Source: an uncultured beta proteobacterium (GTDB lineage: Bacteria; Pseudomonadota; Gammaproteobacteria; Burkholderiales; SG8-39). From it: 19,114 nucleotides of DNA. Below, one piece after another: positions 7,194 to 14,419 of this stretch. The notes under the pieces were generated by a model. The model searched no databases, was not told where the DNA came from, and saw only the letters and a program-made list of their open reading frames with translations. Every line of letters starts with the position of its first letter. The stretch's first letter is position 1. The stretch is taken from NCBI GenBank assembly GCA_902826155.1, contig CADEDU010000018.1, positions 1-19,114 on the forward strand, read 5' to 3'. The position numbers and the translations under genes are program-made.

Positions 7194-7251
7194 GCCGCGC
7201 GTTGCGAAAGACCGGCGTCGGCGGCATCACGCGCGCGCCACTGCGCAATGC

Positions 7252-7269
7252 CCTTGCGCTTTCGCAAGG
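7252..7269 (+). terminator. hairpin after the kor operon
   Basis: CCTTGCG (7252-7258) and CGCAAGG (7263-7269) form a perfect seven-base stem with a CTTT loop, 58 bases after the ferritin-like gene. There is no run of T after it, so it may be a weak terminator or an mRNA-stabilising end. It also precedes the CBS gene by 54 bases. Confidence 0.45.
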
Positions 7270-7323
7270 CCCATCCGTAGCCACGGCGTAAGGTGATGCA
7301 AGGTTTATCCGGAGGAATTCGCC

Positions 7324-7779
7324 ATGGCACTCAATGTCGGAACCGTCGCCAGCCGCATCGTCGTCGTCGCCGAATCGCGCACACCCGTGGTACGCGTAGC
7401 GCAACTCATGCGCGAGAACCACATCGGTGCGGTGATCGTCATCGAGGATGCGGCGCCACGTAATCGGCCGGTCGGCATCGTCACTGATCGTGATCTGGTC
7501 ATCGAAGTGCTCGCCATGGACGTGAACCATCAGACGCTCACTGCCGGCGACGTGATGACCGCGAACGTGCAGACCGTGCGCGAGAGCGACGCGGTTTTCG
7601 ATGCAGCCGAGGCGATGCGGCGCTCGGGCGTGCGTCGCCTGCCCGTGGTCGACGTTGAGGACCGGTTGGTGGGCATCGTCACGTTCGACGATCTGGTCGA
7701 ACTCCTCGCGCAGGAGTTGGGCAGCCTCGCGAGCACGATCCGACGCGAGCAGCGAGCCGAGGCGAAGGCACGCAAGTAG
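7324..7779 (+). CDS. tandem CBS-domain protein
   Basis: The 151-residue protein is almost wholly a Bateman pair: the first CBS domain spans about 8-62 (ending V-G-I-V-T-D-R-D-L-V) and the second about 76-131 (starting V-M-T-A-N-V-Q-T-V and ending V-G-I-V-T-F-D-D-L-V). Such pairs bind adenine nucleotides and act as energy sensors. No catalytic or DNA-binding domain is attached, so it presumably regulates a partner protein. A strong GGAGGAA at 7311-7317 precedes the ATG. Stand-alone CBS proteins are frequent members of low-oxygen and stress regulons in betaproteobacteria. I found no FNR-type box directly before this gene, so it may be read through from the kor operon or have its own promoter. 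Confidence 0.92.
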   Translation: MALNVGTVASRIVVVAESRTPVVRVAQLMRENHIGAVIVIEDAAPRNRPVGIVTDRDLVIEVLAMDVNHQTLTAGDVMTANVQTVRESDAVFDAAEAMRRSGVRRLPVVDVEDRLVGIVTFDDLVELLAQELGSLASTIRREQRAEAKARK

Positions 7780-7883
7780 CGCGACTCGCCGGAACGACTG
7801 ACCAAATTCGGAGACGCGGCAATGAAAGGTGCGCCTCAGGACCAGCGTGCCCACGGATAGTTGACACCCCGACACGGGATCGG

Positions 7884-7897
7884 TTGATCCAGATCAA
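7884..7897 (+). promoter_or_regulatory. perfect FNR/DNR box before the VOC genes
   Basis: TTGAT-CCAG-ATCAA matches the FNR consensus at all ten fixed positions. Its centre is 66.5 bases before the ATG at 7957, the same distance as in the 11075 box upstream of its gene. A class II start would fall near 7932, leaving a 25-base leader that contains GGGGGAG. The expected -10 (about 7920-7925) is poor. A TTGACA at 7861 lies just upstream, but no good -10 follows it. Confidence 0.7.
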
Positions 7898-7956
7898 ACT
7901 GCCTGCGCCTTGCTGGAGCACGCTCGAAGCCACAACAACTTCGGGGGAGCCTTCGC

Positions 7957-8964
7957 ATGGCGAACCGCAGCGAACCGATCCAGGACATCGCGCACCTCGG
8001 CAACGTCGAGCTGCTCACACCGAAGCTCGATGCCACCACCTGGTACTTCCGCGATGTGCTGGGCATGGAGGTCGTCCACCAGCGCGGTGATTCGGTATAT
8101 CTGCGCGGGTATGGTGACTACGCTGCCAGCACGCTCAAGCTGACCGCGGCCAAGCTGCCTGGCGTCGGCTGCATTTCATGGCGCACCGTGAGTCAGGCTG
8201 CGCTCGAGCGGCGCGTCGCCGCGATCGAAGCGAGCGGCCTGGGTCTGGGCTGGCGCGACGGCGACTTCGGACGCGGGCGCACCTATGCGTTTCGCGATCC
8301 CGACGGCCATCAGATGGCGGTCTATTTCGACGAGCAGCGCTACCAGGCTCCGCCCGAACTCAAATCCACGTTGAAGAATCTGCCGATGAAGTATCCGGCA
8401 CGTGGTGTCTCGGTGCGTCGGATCGATCACCTCGCGTTGCTGGCCACCGATGTCGCCGCCAACCGCCGCTTCGCCCAGGAGCAACTCGGCTTCCGCTTGC
8501 ACGAGCAAGTCCGCTTCGCCTCCGGCACGGTGGAGATCGGCTCGTGGCTCAGTTCGTCGATCGTCCATCACGAGGTCGCGTACGTCATCGACAACCGCGG
8601 CGTGGGCGGACGCCTGCATCACTTTTCCCTCTGGGTCGACAACCGCGAAGATGTGCTGCGCGCCGCCGACGTGCTGGTGGAGAACGGCATCAAGATCGAA
8701 GCCGGCCCCTCCAAGCACAACAACTCGCAGGGCTTCTATCTCTACTCGTTCGAGCCCGGCGGCAACCGCATCGAGGTGTACTCGGGCAGCTATCTCATCC
8801 ACGCGCCCGACTGGCAGCCCGTGCTGTGGAACGAGGAGGAGCGCGGCACCGGCGTGTACTGGGGCGCGCCGTTGCCCGAAAGCTTCATCAACTACGCCAC
8901 GCCCGACGTGCAGGCGCCCAAGACCGCCGCCGCCGAACGCGTGCCGGCGTTCGATCCGCACTGA
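7957..8964 (+). CDS. extradiol ring-cleavage dioxygenase, catechol 2,3-dioxygenase type
   Basis: This 335-residue protein has two VOC modules (about 10-126 and 152-280), as in type I extradiol dioxygenases. The iron ligands are in place: H158 (I-D-H-L-A), H221 or H222 (L-H-H-F-S-L-W) and E273 (N-R-I-E-V-Y). Supporting active-site positions are also present: H204/H205 in V-H-H-E-V, H254, and the tyrosines around 261-263 followed by E-P-G-G-N-R. It should therefore cleave a catechol-like ring between or beside the hydroxyls using O2, but the substrate is unknown. The ATG follows GGGGGAG by seven bases. It sits 68 bases before a second enzyme of the same type, with no ring-hydroxylating or lower-pathway genes nearby. 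Control by an FNR-type box suggests use at low oxygen. Confidence 0.88.
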   Translation: MANRSEPIQDIAHLGNVELLTPKLDATTWYFRDVLGMEVVHQRGDSVYLRGYGDYAASTLKLTAAKLPGVGCISWRTVSQAALERRVAAIEASGLGLGWRDGDFGRGRTYAFRDPDGHQMAVYFDEQRYQAPPELKSTLKNLPMKYPARGVSVRRIDHLALLATDVAANRRFAQEQLGFRLHEQVRFASGTVEIGSWLSSSIVHHEVAYVIDNRGVGGRLHHFSLWVDNREDVLRAADVLVENGIKIEAGPSKHNNSQGFYLYSFEPGGNRIEVYSGSYLIHAPDWQPVLWNEEERGTGVYWGAPLPESFINYATPDVQAPKTAAAERVPAFDPH

Positions 8965-9032
8965 CTCCCTCCGCGGACCCACGCGAGCCCCGACTCGATG
9001 CCCATGGCGCCAATAACCACCGGAGACAACCG

Positions 9033-9947
9033 ATGCTCAGATCACTGCAACACGTCGCGTTGACCGTTCCGAACCTGGAAACGGGTCGCCGCTTCTATGA
9101 ATCGATGGGCATGCAGACCGCGCCACTCGGCAGTGATCTCATGTTCCGCTGTGTCGGGCGCGGCCAGGACCAGGTACGGCTGCGCGAAGGTCCGCGCAAG
9201 AAATTCTGGTACGTGAGCTTCGGCGCAACGCCTGCCGACATCAGCGCGATCAAGCAGCGCCTCGAAGCGCGCGGCACCAAACTGCTCGATGCCCCGACGC
9301 AAACGAGCGGCGACGGAATCTGGTTCCACGACATCGACGGCGATCTGGTGAACGTGCGCGCTGCCACCGACACGCCGCAGACCCGTCCGCCGGTGTTGCT
9401 CAACAACGCCGGAGACTTCAAACGCTTGGGCCGGCGCGGCGCCCCGGATCGCAATATAGAAGCCACGCCGCGGCGCCTGGGCCACATCCTCAAGTTCTCC
9501 ACCGACGTGCAGCGCACGATCGACTTCTACACGCAAGCGCTGGGAATGAAACTCTCCGACAAGATCGGTGATCTGGCGATGTTCCTGCGCTTAGGCGGCG
9601 ACAGTGACCATCACGTGCTGGCAGTGGCCAAGAGTGAAGGCACCGGGTTGCACCACATGAGCTTCGAGATGGGCAACCTTGATCAGATCCAGTTCTGCGC
9701 GGGACGCATGATCGACGCAGGCTACAAGGACGGCTGGGGCGTGGGCCGGCACATCTACGGTTCGAACTACTTCCACTACATCCGCGATCCGTGGAACGGA
9801 TTGGTCGAGTACTTCTGGGATATCGATTTCATTCCCGGTGAGGCGACCTGGCAGGTGGAGAACGCACAGGCCGGTCCGGAAGCGCTCTATCAGTGGGCCA
9901 CCAGCGAGCCGCCGGCCGATTTCCTGAAGAACTACGAACTGCATTGA
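9033..9947 (+). CDS. second VOC-superfamily extradiol dioxygenase-like protein
   Basis: This 304-residue two-module VOC protein has candidate metal ligands H151 (L-G-H-I-L-K-F), H207/H208 (L-H-H-M-S-F-E) and E259 (G-L-V-E-Y-F-W). Further conserved positions are H193/H194 and H240 with Y246 and H248 (R-H-I-Y-G-S-N-Y-F-H-Y). This is the ring-cleavage arrangement, distinct in sequence from the preceding gene, so it is not a recent duplicate. The true start is the ATG at 9033 with CGGAG upstream; the longer open frame that begins inside the previous gene is its shadow. It probably shares the mRNA of the gene before it. Substrate and even reaction (dioxygenase, isomerase or hydrolase of the VOC fold) are unproven. 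Confidence 0.85.
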   Translation: MLRSLQHVALTVPNLETGRRFYESMGMQTAPLGSDLMFRCVGRGQDQVRLREGPRKKFWYVSFGATPADISAIKQRLEARGTKLLDAPTQTSGDGIWFHDIDGDLVNVRAATDTPQTRPPVLLNNAGDFKRLGRRGAPDRNIEATPRRLGHILKFSTDVQRTIDFYTQALGMKLSDKIGDLAMFLRLGGDSDHHVLAVAKSEGTGLHHMSFEMGNLDQIQFCAGRMIDAGYKDGWGVGRHIYGSNYFHYIRDPWNGLVEYFWDIDFIPGEATWQVENAQAGPEALYQWATSEPPADFLKNYELH

Positions 9948-9981
9948 ATCGAGAGAAACGGAATCAAGAGGAGCGGGAACG

Positions 9982-10019
9982 ACGGCGGCCGGTCTGAGGG
10001 GAGTCGGACTGGCCGCCGT
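9982..10019. terminator. hairpin between convergent VOC and hsp20 genes
   Basis: ACGGCGGCC at 9982-9990 pairs perfectly with GGCCGCCGT at 10011-10019 across a 20-base loop. It lies between the converging ends of the VOC gene and hsp20, where a bidirectional terminator is expected. There is no T-tract on either side, so strength is uncertain. Confidence 0.55.
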
Positions 10020-10039
10020 GTGGTACGCGCTTCGAGTAT

Positions 10040-10480
10040 TCAGCTGATCGCGATCGACTTGCCCCGAGCGCCGGGCCTCTTCGGCAGGCTGAGTGCGAGC
10101 ACCCCATCACGAAAGCTCGCGGCTGCCTTGCCCGCGTCGACCTCGGCATCAAGGAAGATGCGTCGTGATCGCGTACCGTGCACCCGCTCGCGCACCACGT
10201 GGCGCACGCCCTTCTGCTCGACCTCGACCATCTCGACCTTTGCGCTGATAGTGACCCGTTCGCCGGCGATCGCGACGTCGATGTCCTCCTTGCGTGCGCC
10301 GGGAATGTCCGCCTTCACGTAGTACATCGCATCGCTTTCGTCGATGTCGACCGCGATCTCCTGCTCGGAGTCGCGCGTGCCATACCACGGCTGTGCGCGT
10401 ACTAGATCGAACGGATCATCGGCAGACGCACGTGCAGCCCTGCGCGTCGGCCCGCGTTTCACTTTGACCGCTCTTACCAT
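10040..10480 (-). CDS. small heat-shock protein, Hsp20 family
   Basis: The 146-residue protein has a short basic N-terminal arm, an alpha-crystallin domain at about 43-134 and a C-terminal extension. The family signature near the end of the domain, G-V-L-A-L-S-L-P-K at 126-134, is present, as is an I-A-I motif at 143-145 used for oligomer assembly. It acts as an ATP-independent holdase in the cytoplasm. Start codon ATG at 10480 follows GGAGG. It is 43 bases downstream of the zinc-ribbon gene on the same strand and most likely cotranscribed from the FNR-type promoter near 11046, making it a low-oxygen rather than only a heat-shock chaperone. Confidence 0.93.
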   Translation of the reverse strand: MVRAVKVKRGPTRRAARASADDPFDLVRAQPWYGTRDSEQEIAVDIDESDAMYYVKADIPGARKEDIDVAIAGERVTISAKVEMVEVEQKGVRHVVRERVHGTRSRRIFLDAEVDAGKAAASFRDGVLALSLPKRPGARGKSIAIS

Positions 10481-10523
10481 GATGACCTCCGCAGGATGGG
10501 TCGCTCCGGACGACGTGCGGGCA

Positions 10524-11015
10524 TCAGTGCTGCCAGTGCACGCGCACCAGCGTTTCGTCGTCGTTGTAATGGAACTTCAGCTCGCCCTGATGTGCGTGAT
10601 GCAGCGCATCGCCCAGGCCGCGCGCCAGATGCACGTCGGTGGTGGTGATCATGACGTGATCGGCGTGTTCCTCGATCGCCATGATGCGCTCCAGCGCGTG
10701 TTCAGCCTTGACGCGCGCCTCGTGGTTGCGCACCAGGTTGAGGAGCTCCGCGCGATGCGTCAGCATGAACGGTCCTTCCAGCCGTACGTAACCGGCCGGC
10801 TGTTTTTCCTTGATGCGCTCGCACGCCGGGCACCGGGCTTCTGTTGCCTCGGCATGCCGTGTTCCCCATTGCCATCGGCCGCGCTCGAATACCGCGCCGC
10901 AGTCCGGACACGCCGCATGTCCCGCCGGTTTGCCTTTGTGCTTGTAGGGATCGTGATCCGGTGTCGTCATCACCTGCATCTGCCGATGACTGGTATGTCC
11001 GCGACGCGCTTTCAT
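10524..11015 (-). CDS. BCAM0308-like zinc-ribbon protein
   Basis: This 163-residue protein carries two CxxC knuckles, C36-P-D-C39 and C62-P-A-C65, forming a zinc ribbon like that at the N-terminus of NMD3. It continues with a mixed region ending in H-W-Q-H. I recall this architecture as the 'BCAM0308 family', named for a gene in the Burkholderia cenocepacia low-oxygen-activated locus; molecular function is unknown. The ATG at 11015 is supported by AAGGAG seven bases upstream. A -10-like TAGAAT and an FNR-type box lie directly before it, so it heads an operon with hsp20. The pairing with a chaperone and the resemblance to a ribosome-export factor suggest, speculatively, a ribosome- or translation-related stress role. 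Confidence 0.8.
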   Translation of the reverse strand: MKARRGHTSHRQMQVMTTPDHDPYKHKGKPAGHAACPDCGAVFERGRWQWGTRHAEATEARCPACERIKEKQPAGYVRLEGPFMLTHRAELLNLVRNHEARVKAEHALERIMAIEEHADHVMITTTDVHLARGLGDALHHAHQGELKFHYNDDETLVRVHWQH

Positions 11016-11045
11016 GTTCTGACTCCTTCGTTCTGCATGAAGCGC

Positions 11046-11088
11046 ATTCTAGGAACGGCAAGCTCGATAGCCCTTTGACGACAGTCAA
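11046..11088 (-). promoter_or_regulatory. FNR/DNR-type promoter of the zinc-ribbon/hsp20 operon
   Basis: TTGAC-GACA-GTCAA at 11075-11088 is a perfectly symmetric FNR-type site. On the minus strand TAGAAT (11046-11051) matches TATAAT at five of six positions. It would start transcription near 11039, with the box centre at about -42.5 and a 24-base leader bearing AAGGAG. The plus-strand direction toward the cytochrome gene shows no comparable -10, though shared control is possible. Confidence 0.75.
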
Positions 11089-11201
11089 TCGGCCGAGCCG
11101 CACGCGATCACGTCTGCATCGAACCGCCTCTGAGTGCGGCCATGCGAGCGTCGCTTGCGATCCGTCAACGCGGGCCTTCCGCGTAGAGCGAACATCGCGC
11201 C

Positions 11202-11567
11202 ATGCGAGTTCCATCGATTCCTCAACTGCGCCCGCTTGGCAACGCCGCGATTGCGCTGGTCGTGTCGAGCGCTTTCGTCGCACCGTTCGCTCACGCGCAA
11301 TCCACCCCGAGCGATTTTCGTCAACACGAACTGACGCGTTTGCTGCTGCAGGACTGCACGCAATGCCATGGCATGCGGCTCGCCGGCGAATCGGCGCCAC
11401 CGCTGGCCGGCGCTGCGCTCGCCGACAAATCCAACCGTCAGCTGATTGAAGTGATTCTGCAAGGGCGGCACCGATCACCGATGCCCGCGTGGGCAAGCAA
11501 GCTGAGCGAAACCGAAGCCGAGTGGATGGTGCAGCGCCTGCGCGAAGGCCCGCTCGACGTGCGCTGA
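11202..11567 (+). CDS. periplasmic cytochrome c, c55X/NirC-like
   Basis: This 121-residue monohaem cytochrome c has a signal peptide (hydrophobic 14-29, cleavage likely after A-H-A at 30-32). The haem site is C52-T-Q-C55-H56 and the axial methionine is probably M94 in R-S-P-M-P-A-W. The sequence around the haem (C-H-G-M-R-L) and the end (E-A-E-W-M-V-Q-R-L) resemble cytochrome c55X (NirC), the small electron carrier encoded with the cd1 nitrite reductase. No nirS or haem d1 genes are in the window, so it may serve another terminal reductase or oxidase. It is divergent from the zinc-ribbon gene and 113 bases beyond an FNR-type box. There is no strong Shine-Dalgarno site. Confidence 0.85.
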   Translation: MRVPSIPQLRPLGNAAIALVVSSAFVAPFAHAQSTPSDFRQHELTRLLLQDCTQCHGMRLAGESAPPLAGAALADKSNRQLIEVILQGRHRSPMPAWASKLSETEAEWMVQRLREGPLDVR

Positions 11568-11600
11568 GGTGATGTCCGGCGACCTGGAAAAATTCAAGCC

Positions 11601-13364
11601 TCACTGCTCCCGCAGCATCTCCGTGCTGAACGCGTAACCCTGCGCCGGGTGCACGCGCCAGCTGCCATCGCCCGGCAGTTCCAGCACCTGCGAGTGGAAC
11701 TGCAGCAGCGCCGGCCGATGACTCACACTCACAGGCGTGGTGCGCGTGCCCGCGAGTTGTCGATACAGATTCTCTTCGTTGCCGTGGTCGAGCGCGCTGG
11801 TGGCCTCGTCGAGCATCACGTACCGCGGTGCCGCCAGCAGCACGCGCGCGAACGCCAACCGCTGTTGCTCCCCGAGCGACAATACCTTCGCCCAGTCGCG
11901 CTCCGCATCGAAGCCGCCGAAGCGCTCCGCCAGCCCGGAAAGATTCACCTGCGTGAGCAGTTCGCGCAGGGTCGCGTCGTCCACGCTGCGATCGGTATGC
12001 GGATAGAGCAGTTGATTGCGCAGGCTGCCGAGCACCATGTACGGGGTCTGCGGCAGAAACATCAGTCGGTCGGATGCGGGTCGTTGCAACGTGCCCGCGC
12101 CGGTGTGCCATAAGCCGCCGATCACGCGAAGCAGCGAACTCTTGCCGCCGCCGCTACCGCCGACGATCATCAACCCTTGGCCGGCGGGCACGCCGACCGA
12201 CAGATCCTGAATCAGCGTGCGCTCGCCGCCCGGCGTCTGCACGGTGAGGTGCTCGAACGCGAGCTCACTTGCATGGATCGTCTCAATGCCATCCTGCGCG
12301 CGCCACGGCGGCGCGGCGCGACCGAGCAGCAGATGCGCGAACCCGTCGAGCCGGTCGACGCCCGCGGCGAAGCGACTCAGCCCCTCGAAGTGATCGATGA
12401 TCACGGTCACGGCGGTCAGCACTGCTGCGAACGCACCAGCGGCCTGGATCGCTCGCCCCACTTCAAGTTCGCCCGACAGCACCCGTGAGGCGATCACCAC
12501 GCTAGGCAGAATGAGCGCGAGGAAGCTGAAGCCGTACTGGAAGAAGCCGAGGTTGAGTTGCGCCCGGATCACCTTGCTGAAGTTCGCGAACGCCGCCTCG
12601 AAGTAATCCTTAGCGCGAATCGCCTCGTGCGCCTCGCCGCGCATGAACGCGATCGGCTCGGCATGCTCGCGGATGCGCACCAGCGAAAAGCGGAAATCGG
12701 CCTCGCGCCGCAGCTGCAGGAAGTTGAGTCCGATCAGCGCCCGGCCGAACACACCGGTGGTGAGCACGTTGCCGGCGATCGCGTACACCACCAGCACCGC
12801 GACCAGCTCCTTGGAGATCGACCAGAGCACACCCGAGAACGCGATGAGCTGGATGGTCGCGCCCAGCCCCACCAGCAGGAAGTAGAGCGACTGGTGGGTG
12901 AACGAACTGATGTCTTCCGCTATGCGCTGATCGGGGTTGTCGATGCCGCCGCGCGAATTGAGTTCGTAGTACACGCGGTCGCGCAGGTACGCATCGAGAA
13001 AGTAGCCGGTGAGCCAGCGCCGCCAGCGCAACGCGAGCTTGTCGCGCGTGTAGTAGTAGAAGGCGTAGAACGGCACCGAGATGACCAGCGTGATCGCGCA
13101 TTGCACGATGGTCGACCAGAATCGATCGGCGTCCTGCGCCGCCAGCGCCGAAGTGAACTCGCCCGTCTGCGTCACGTACAGCACGTTGAAGCCGGTCTGC
13201 GCGAGCAGCAGCAGCACCAGCACCGCCAGCAGTGCGCGCGCGCTCGCTTTTTCATCCGAACCCCAGTACGGCCGCGCGATCGTGCAGAACCGTCGCCAGA
13301 ACAGGCGTGTCACGCCCACGCGTGCTTCGGACGCGGACGAGGGATCGGTCTTGTCGGATGACAT
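11601..13364 (-). CDS. SbmA/BacA/YddA-type ABC transporter, fused permease-ATPase
   Basis: The 587-residue protein has an N-terminal membrane domain with about six hydrophobic spans (roughly 45-63, 87-105, 160-180, 186-206, 270-292, 304-322) of the SbmA/BacA/ABCD-related fold. An ATPase domain follows: Walker A G-G-S-G-G-G-K-S-S at 402-410, Q439, signature L-S-L-G-E-Q-Q-R at 495-502, Walker B with D-E at 519-520, and H549. All catalytic residues are present. Family members move peptides, cobalamin or very-long-chain lipids across the inner membrane; substrate here is unknown. I chose the ATG at 13364. A TTG at 13412 would put the FNR-type box inside the coding region. No Shine-Dalgarno sequence precedes the ATG, and the box centre is exactly 41.5 bases away, which fits a leaderless transcript. 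Confidence 0.9.
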   Translation of the reverse strand: MSSDKTDPSSASEARVGVTRLFWRRFCTIARPYWGSDEKASARALLAVLVLLLLAQTGFNVLYVTQTGEFTSALAAQDADRFWSTIVQCAITLVISVPFYAFYYYTRDKLALRWRRWLTGYFLDAYLRDRVYYELNSRGGIDNPDQRIAEDISSFTHQSLYFLLVGLGATIQLIAFSGVLWSISKELVAVLVVYAIAGNVLTTGVFGRALIGLNFLQLRREADFRFSLVRIREHAEPIAFMRGEAHEAIRAKDYFEAAFANFSKVIRAQLNLGFFQYGFSFLALILPSVVIASRVLSGELEVGRAIQAAGAFAAVLTAVTVIIDHFEGLSRFAAGVDRLDGFAHLLLGRAAPPWRAQDGIETIHASELAFEHLTVQTPGGERTLIQDLSVGVPAGQGLMIVGGSGGGKSSLLRVIGGLWHTGAGTLQRPASDRLMFLPQTPYMVLGSLRNQLLYPHTDRSVDDATLRELLTQVNLSGLAERFGGFDAERDWAKVLSLGEQQRLAFARVLLAAPRYVMLDEATSALDHGNEENLYRQLAGTRTTPVSVSHRPALLQFHSQVLELPGDGSWRVHPAQGYAFSTEMLREQ

Positions 13365-13412
13365 CGTGATGACGCTAGCCAACGCGCCGGGCGCGTGCTT
13401 GAGGTTTGTCAA
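13364..13412 (-). promoter_or_regulatory. FNR/DNR-type box, candidate leaderless promoter
   Basis: TTGAG-GTTT-GTCAA at 13399-13412 fits TTGA-N6-TCAA. Its centre is 41.5 bases from the A of the transporter ATG at 13364. A -10-like TAGCGT on the minus strand (13372-13377) keeps the first, second and last positions of TATAAT and would start transcription at or one base before that ATG. The site could also act at a more distant position on the divergent gene at 13478, where a TAGATC lies at 13453-13458. Confidence 0.6.
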
Positions 13413-13477
13413 CGGCCGCTTGAGCCGGCCGAGCGAAGCTTCCGCTCCCGGATAGATCTCAGCTCACATCCTCGCGT

Positions 13478-14350
13478 ATGGTCTGGTTGAAGTGGCTCGG
13501 GGTCCTCGTCGCCCTGGTGGTGACTGCCTACATTGCGGTCGGTTCGTACGGCAACATGCGCTGGCGCCGACTGACGGTCGAGCTCGAAGAGCGGCTTCAG
13601 GCCGCACGCACCGCCCCGTCGCTATCTCGCTACGACGAGGCGGAGCTGGCAGGTCTGCCATCGGTGGTGCAGCGCTATTTCCGCGCGGCGCTCACCCCCC
13701 GCACGCCGCTGGTAGCGGCAGCAACCGTCGCCCACGCCGGCACCATGAACCTCAGCGAGAGCGGTGAGCGCTGGGTGCCGTTCACCTCGACGCAGCGCGT
13801 CGTCACCCGTCGTCCGGGCTTCGTGTGGAATGCGCGAACGATGATGGCGCCAGGAGTGGCCGTGAACGTGCACGACGCTTACATCGCGGGCGAAGGCGTA
13901 CTCCGTCCAGCGCTGTTCGGCGCGTTCGATCTGACCGAACTGCGCGACACCGGCGAAGTCGCACGAGGCGAGCTGATGCGTTTCTTCGCCGAGGCGGCGT
14001 GGTACCCCAGCGCGCTGTTGCCGAGCCAGGGCGTGCAGTGGGAGCCGGTCGACGATCGGTCCGCGCGCGCAACGCTGCGTGACGGGTCACTCTCGGTCGC
14101 GCTGACGTTCACGTTCCGGTCCGACGGCATGATCGACACGTGCCGCGCTCAAGCGCGTGGACGTACGGTTGGCGGTGAGGTTGTTCCCACGCCGTGGGAA
14201 GGTCGCTGGTCCGACTACCGCGAGCACGACGGCATGCGCATCCCGATGACGGGCGAAGTCGCCTGGCTGCTGCCCGAGGGTCGCAAACCGTATTGGCGCG
14301 GCACGATTACGGCAGTGCACTTCGACCGGGCAGCGAATCCTGAGCCTTGA
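13478..14350 (+). CDS. DUF6544/DUF6920-like membrane-anchored protein
   Basis: This 290-residue protein has one N-terminal membrane span (about 4-22) and a large domain outside or at the membrane. I recall the layout as the DUF6544 (formerly DUF6920) family: L-P-x-x-V-Q-R-Y-F near 61-68, a central F-x-W-x-A segment near 115-119, L-M-R-F-F-A-E-A-A-W-Y-P near 166-177, and a closing W-x-x-Y-R-x-x-x-G-M-R-I-P. No enzymatic role is known to me. It diverges from the ABC transporter across 113 bases that hold an FNR-type box. The ATG lacks a clear ribosome site. Its stop codon lies inside the first units of a 10-base tandem repeat. Confidence 0.75.
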   Translation: MVWLKWLGVLVALVVTAYIAVGSYGNMRWRRLTVELEERLQAARTAPSLSRYDEAELAGLPSVVQRYFRAALTPRTPLVAAATVAHAGTMNLSESGERWVPFTSTQRVVTRRPGFVWNARTMMAPGVAVNVHDAYIAGEGVLRPALFGAFDLTELRDTGEVARGELMRFFAEAAWYPSALLPSQGVQWEPVDDRSARATLRDGSLSVALTFTFRSDGMIDTCRAQARGRTVGGEVVPTPWEGRWSDYREHDGMRIPMTGEVAWLLPEGRKPYWRGTITAVHFDRAANPEP

Positions 14351-14394
14351 GAAACCCTGAGTCGCCTTGAGGCACTTTGAGTTCCCCTGAAGTA
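14339..14394 (+). repeat. 10-bp-period tandem repeat at a convergent gene end
   Basis: Five units of exactly ten bases run from 14345: CCTTGAGAAA, CCCTGAGTCG, CCTTGAGGCA, CTTTGAGTTC, CCCTGAAGTA. A partial CCTGAG precedes them at 14339. The consensus is CCYTGAG plus three variable bases, so one face of the helix carries the same motif each turn. The array includes the stop codon of the preceding gene and separates it from the converging gene at 14420. Function is unknown. Confidence 0.7.
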
Positions 14395-14419
14395 CGTTGC
14401 TCGAAGCACTACGCGCGGG

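Noticed and set aside
7861..7889. TTGACA as a -35 with TTGATC as -10
   Set aside because: Spacing is right at 17 bases but the -10 matches TATAAT at only two positions; the overlapping perfect FNR-type box explains the sequence better.
8178..9032. Upstream extension of the second VOC gene
   Set aside because: It overlaps the first VOC gene in another frame; the ATG at 9033 has a ribosome site and the normal domain start.
10702..12111. 469-residue open frame on the minus strand
   Set aside because: It spans the antisense of the cytochrome gene and out-of-frame parts of the zinc-ribbon and ABC genes; repetitive Arg/Ala composition typical of GC-rich shadows.
13365..13412. TTG start 16 codons upstream for the ABC transporter
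   Set aside because: The TTG is part of an FNR-type palindrome and the added residues look non-coding.
14184..14200. Perfect hairpin TTCCCAC-GCC-GTGGGAA
   Set aside because: It lies well inside the DUF6544-like coding region, has no T-tract, and is most simply explained by codons.
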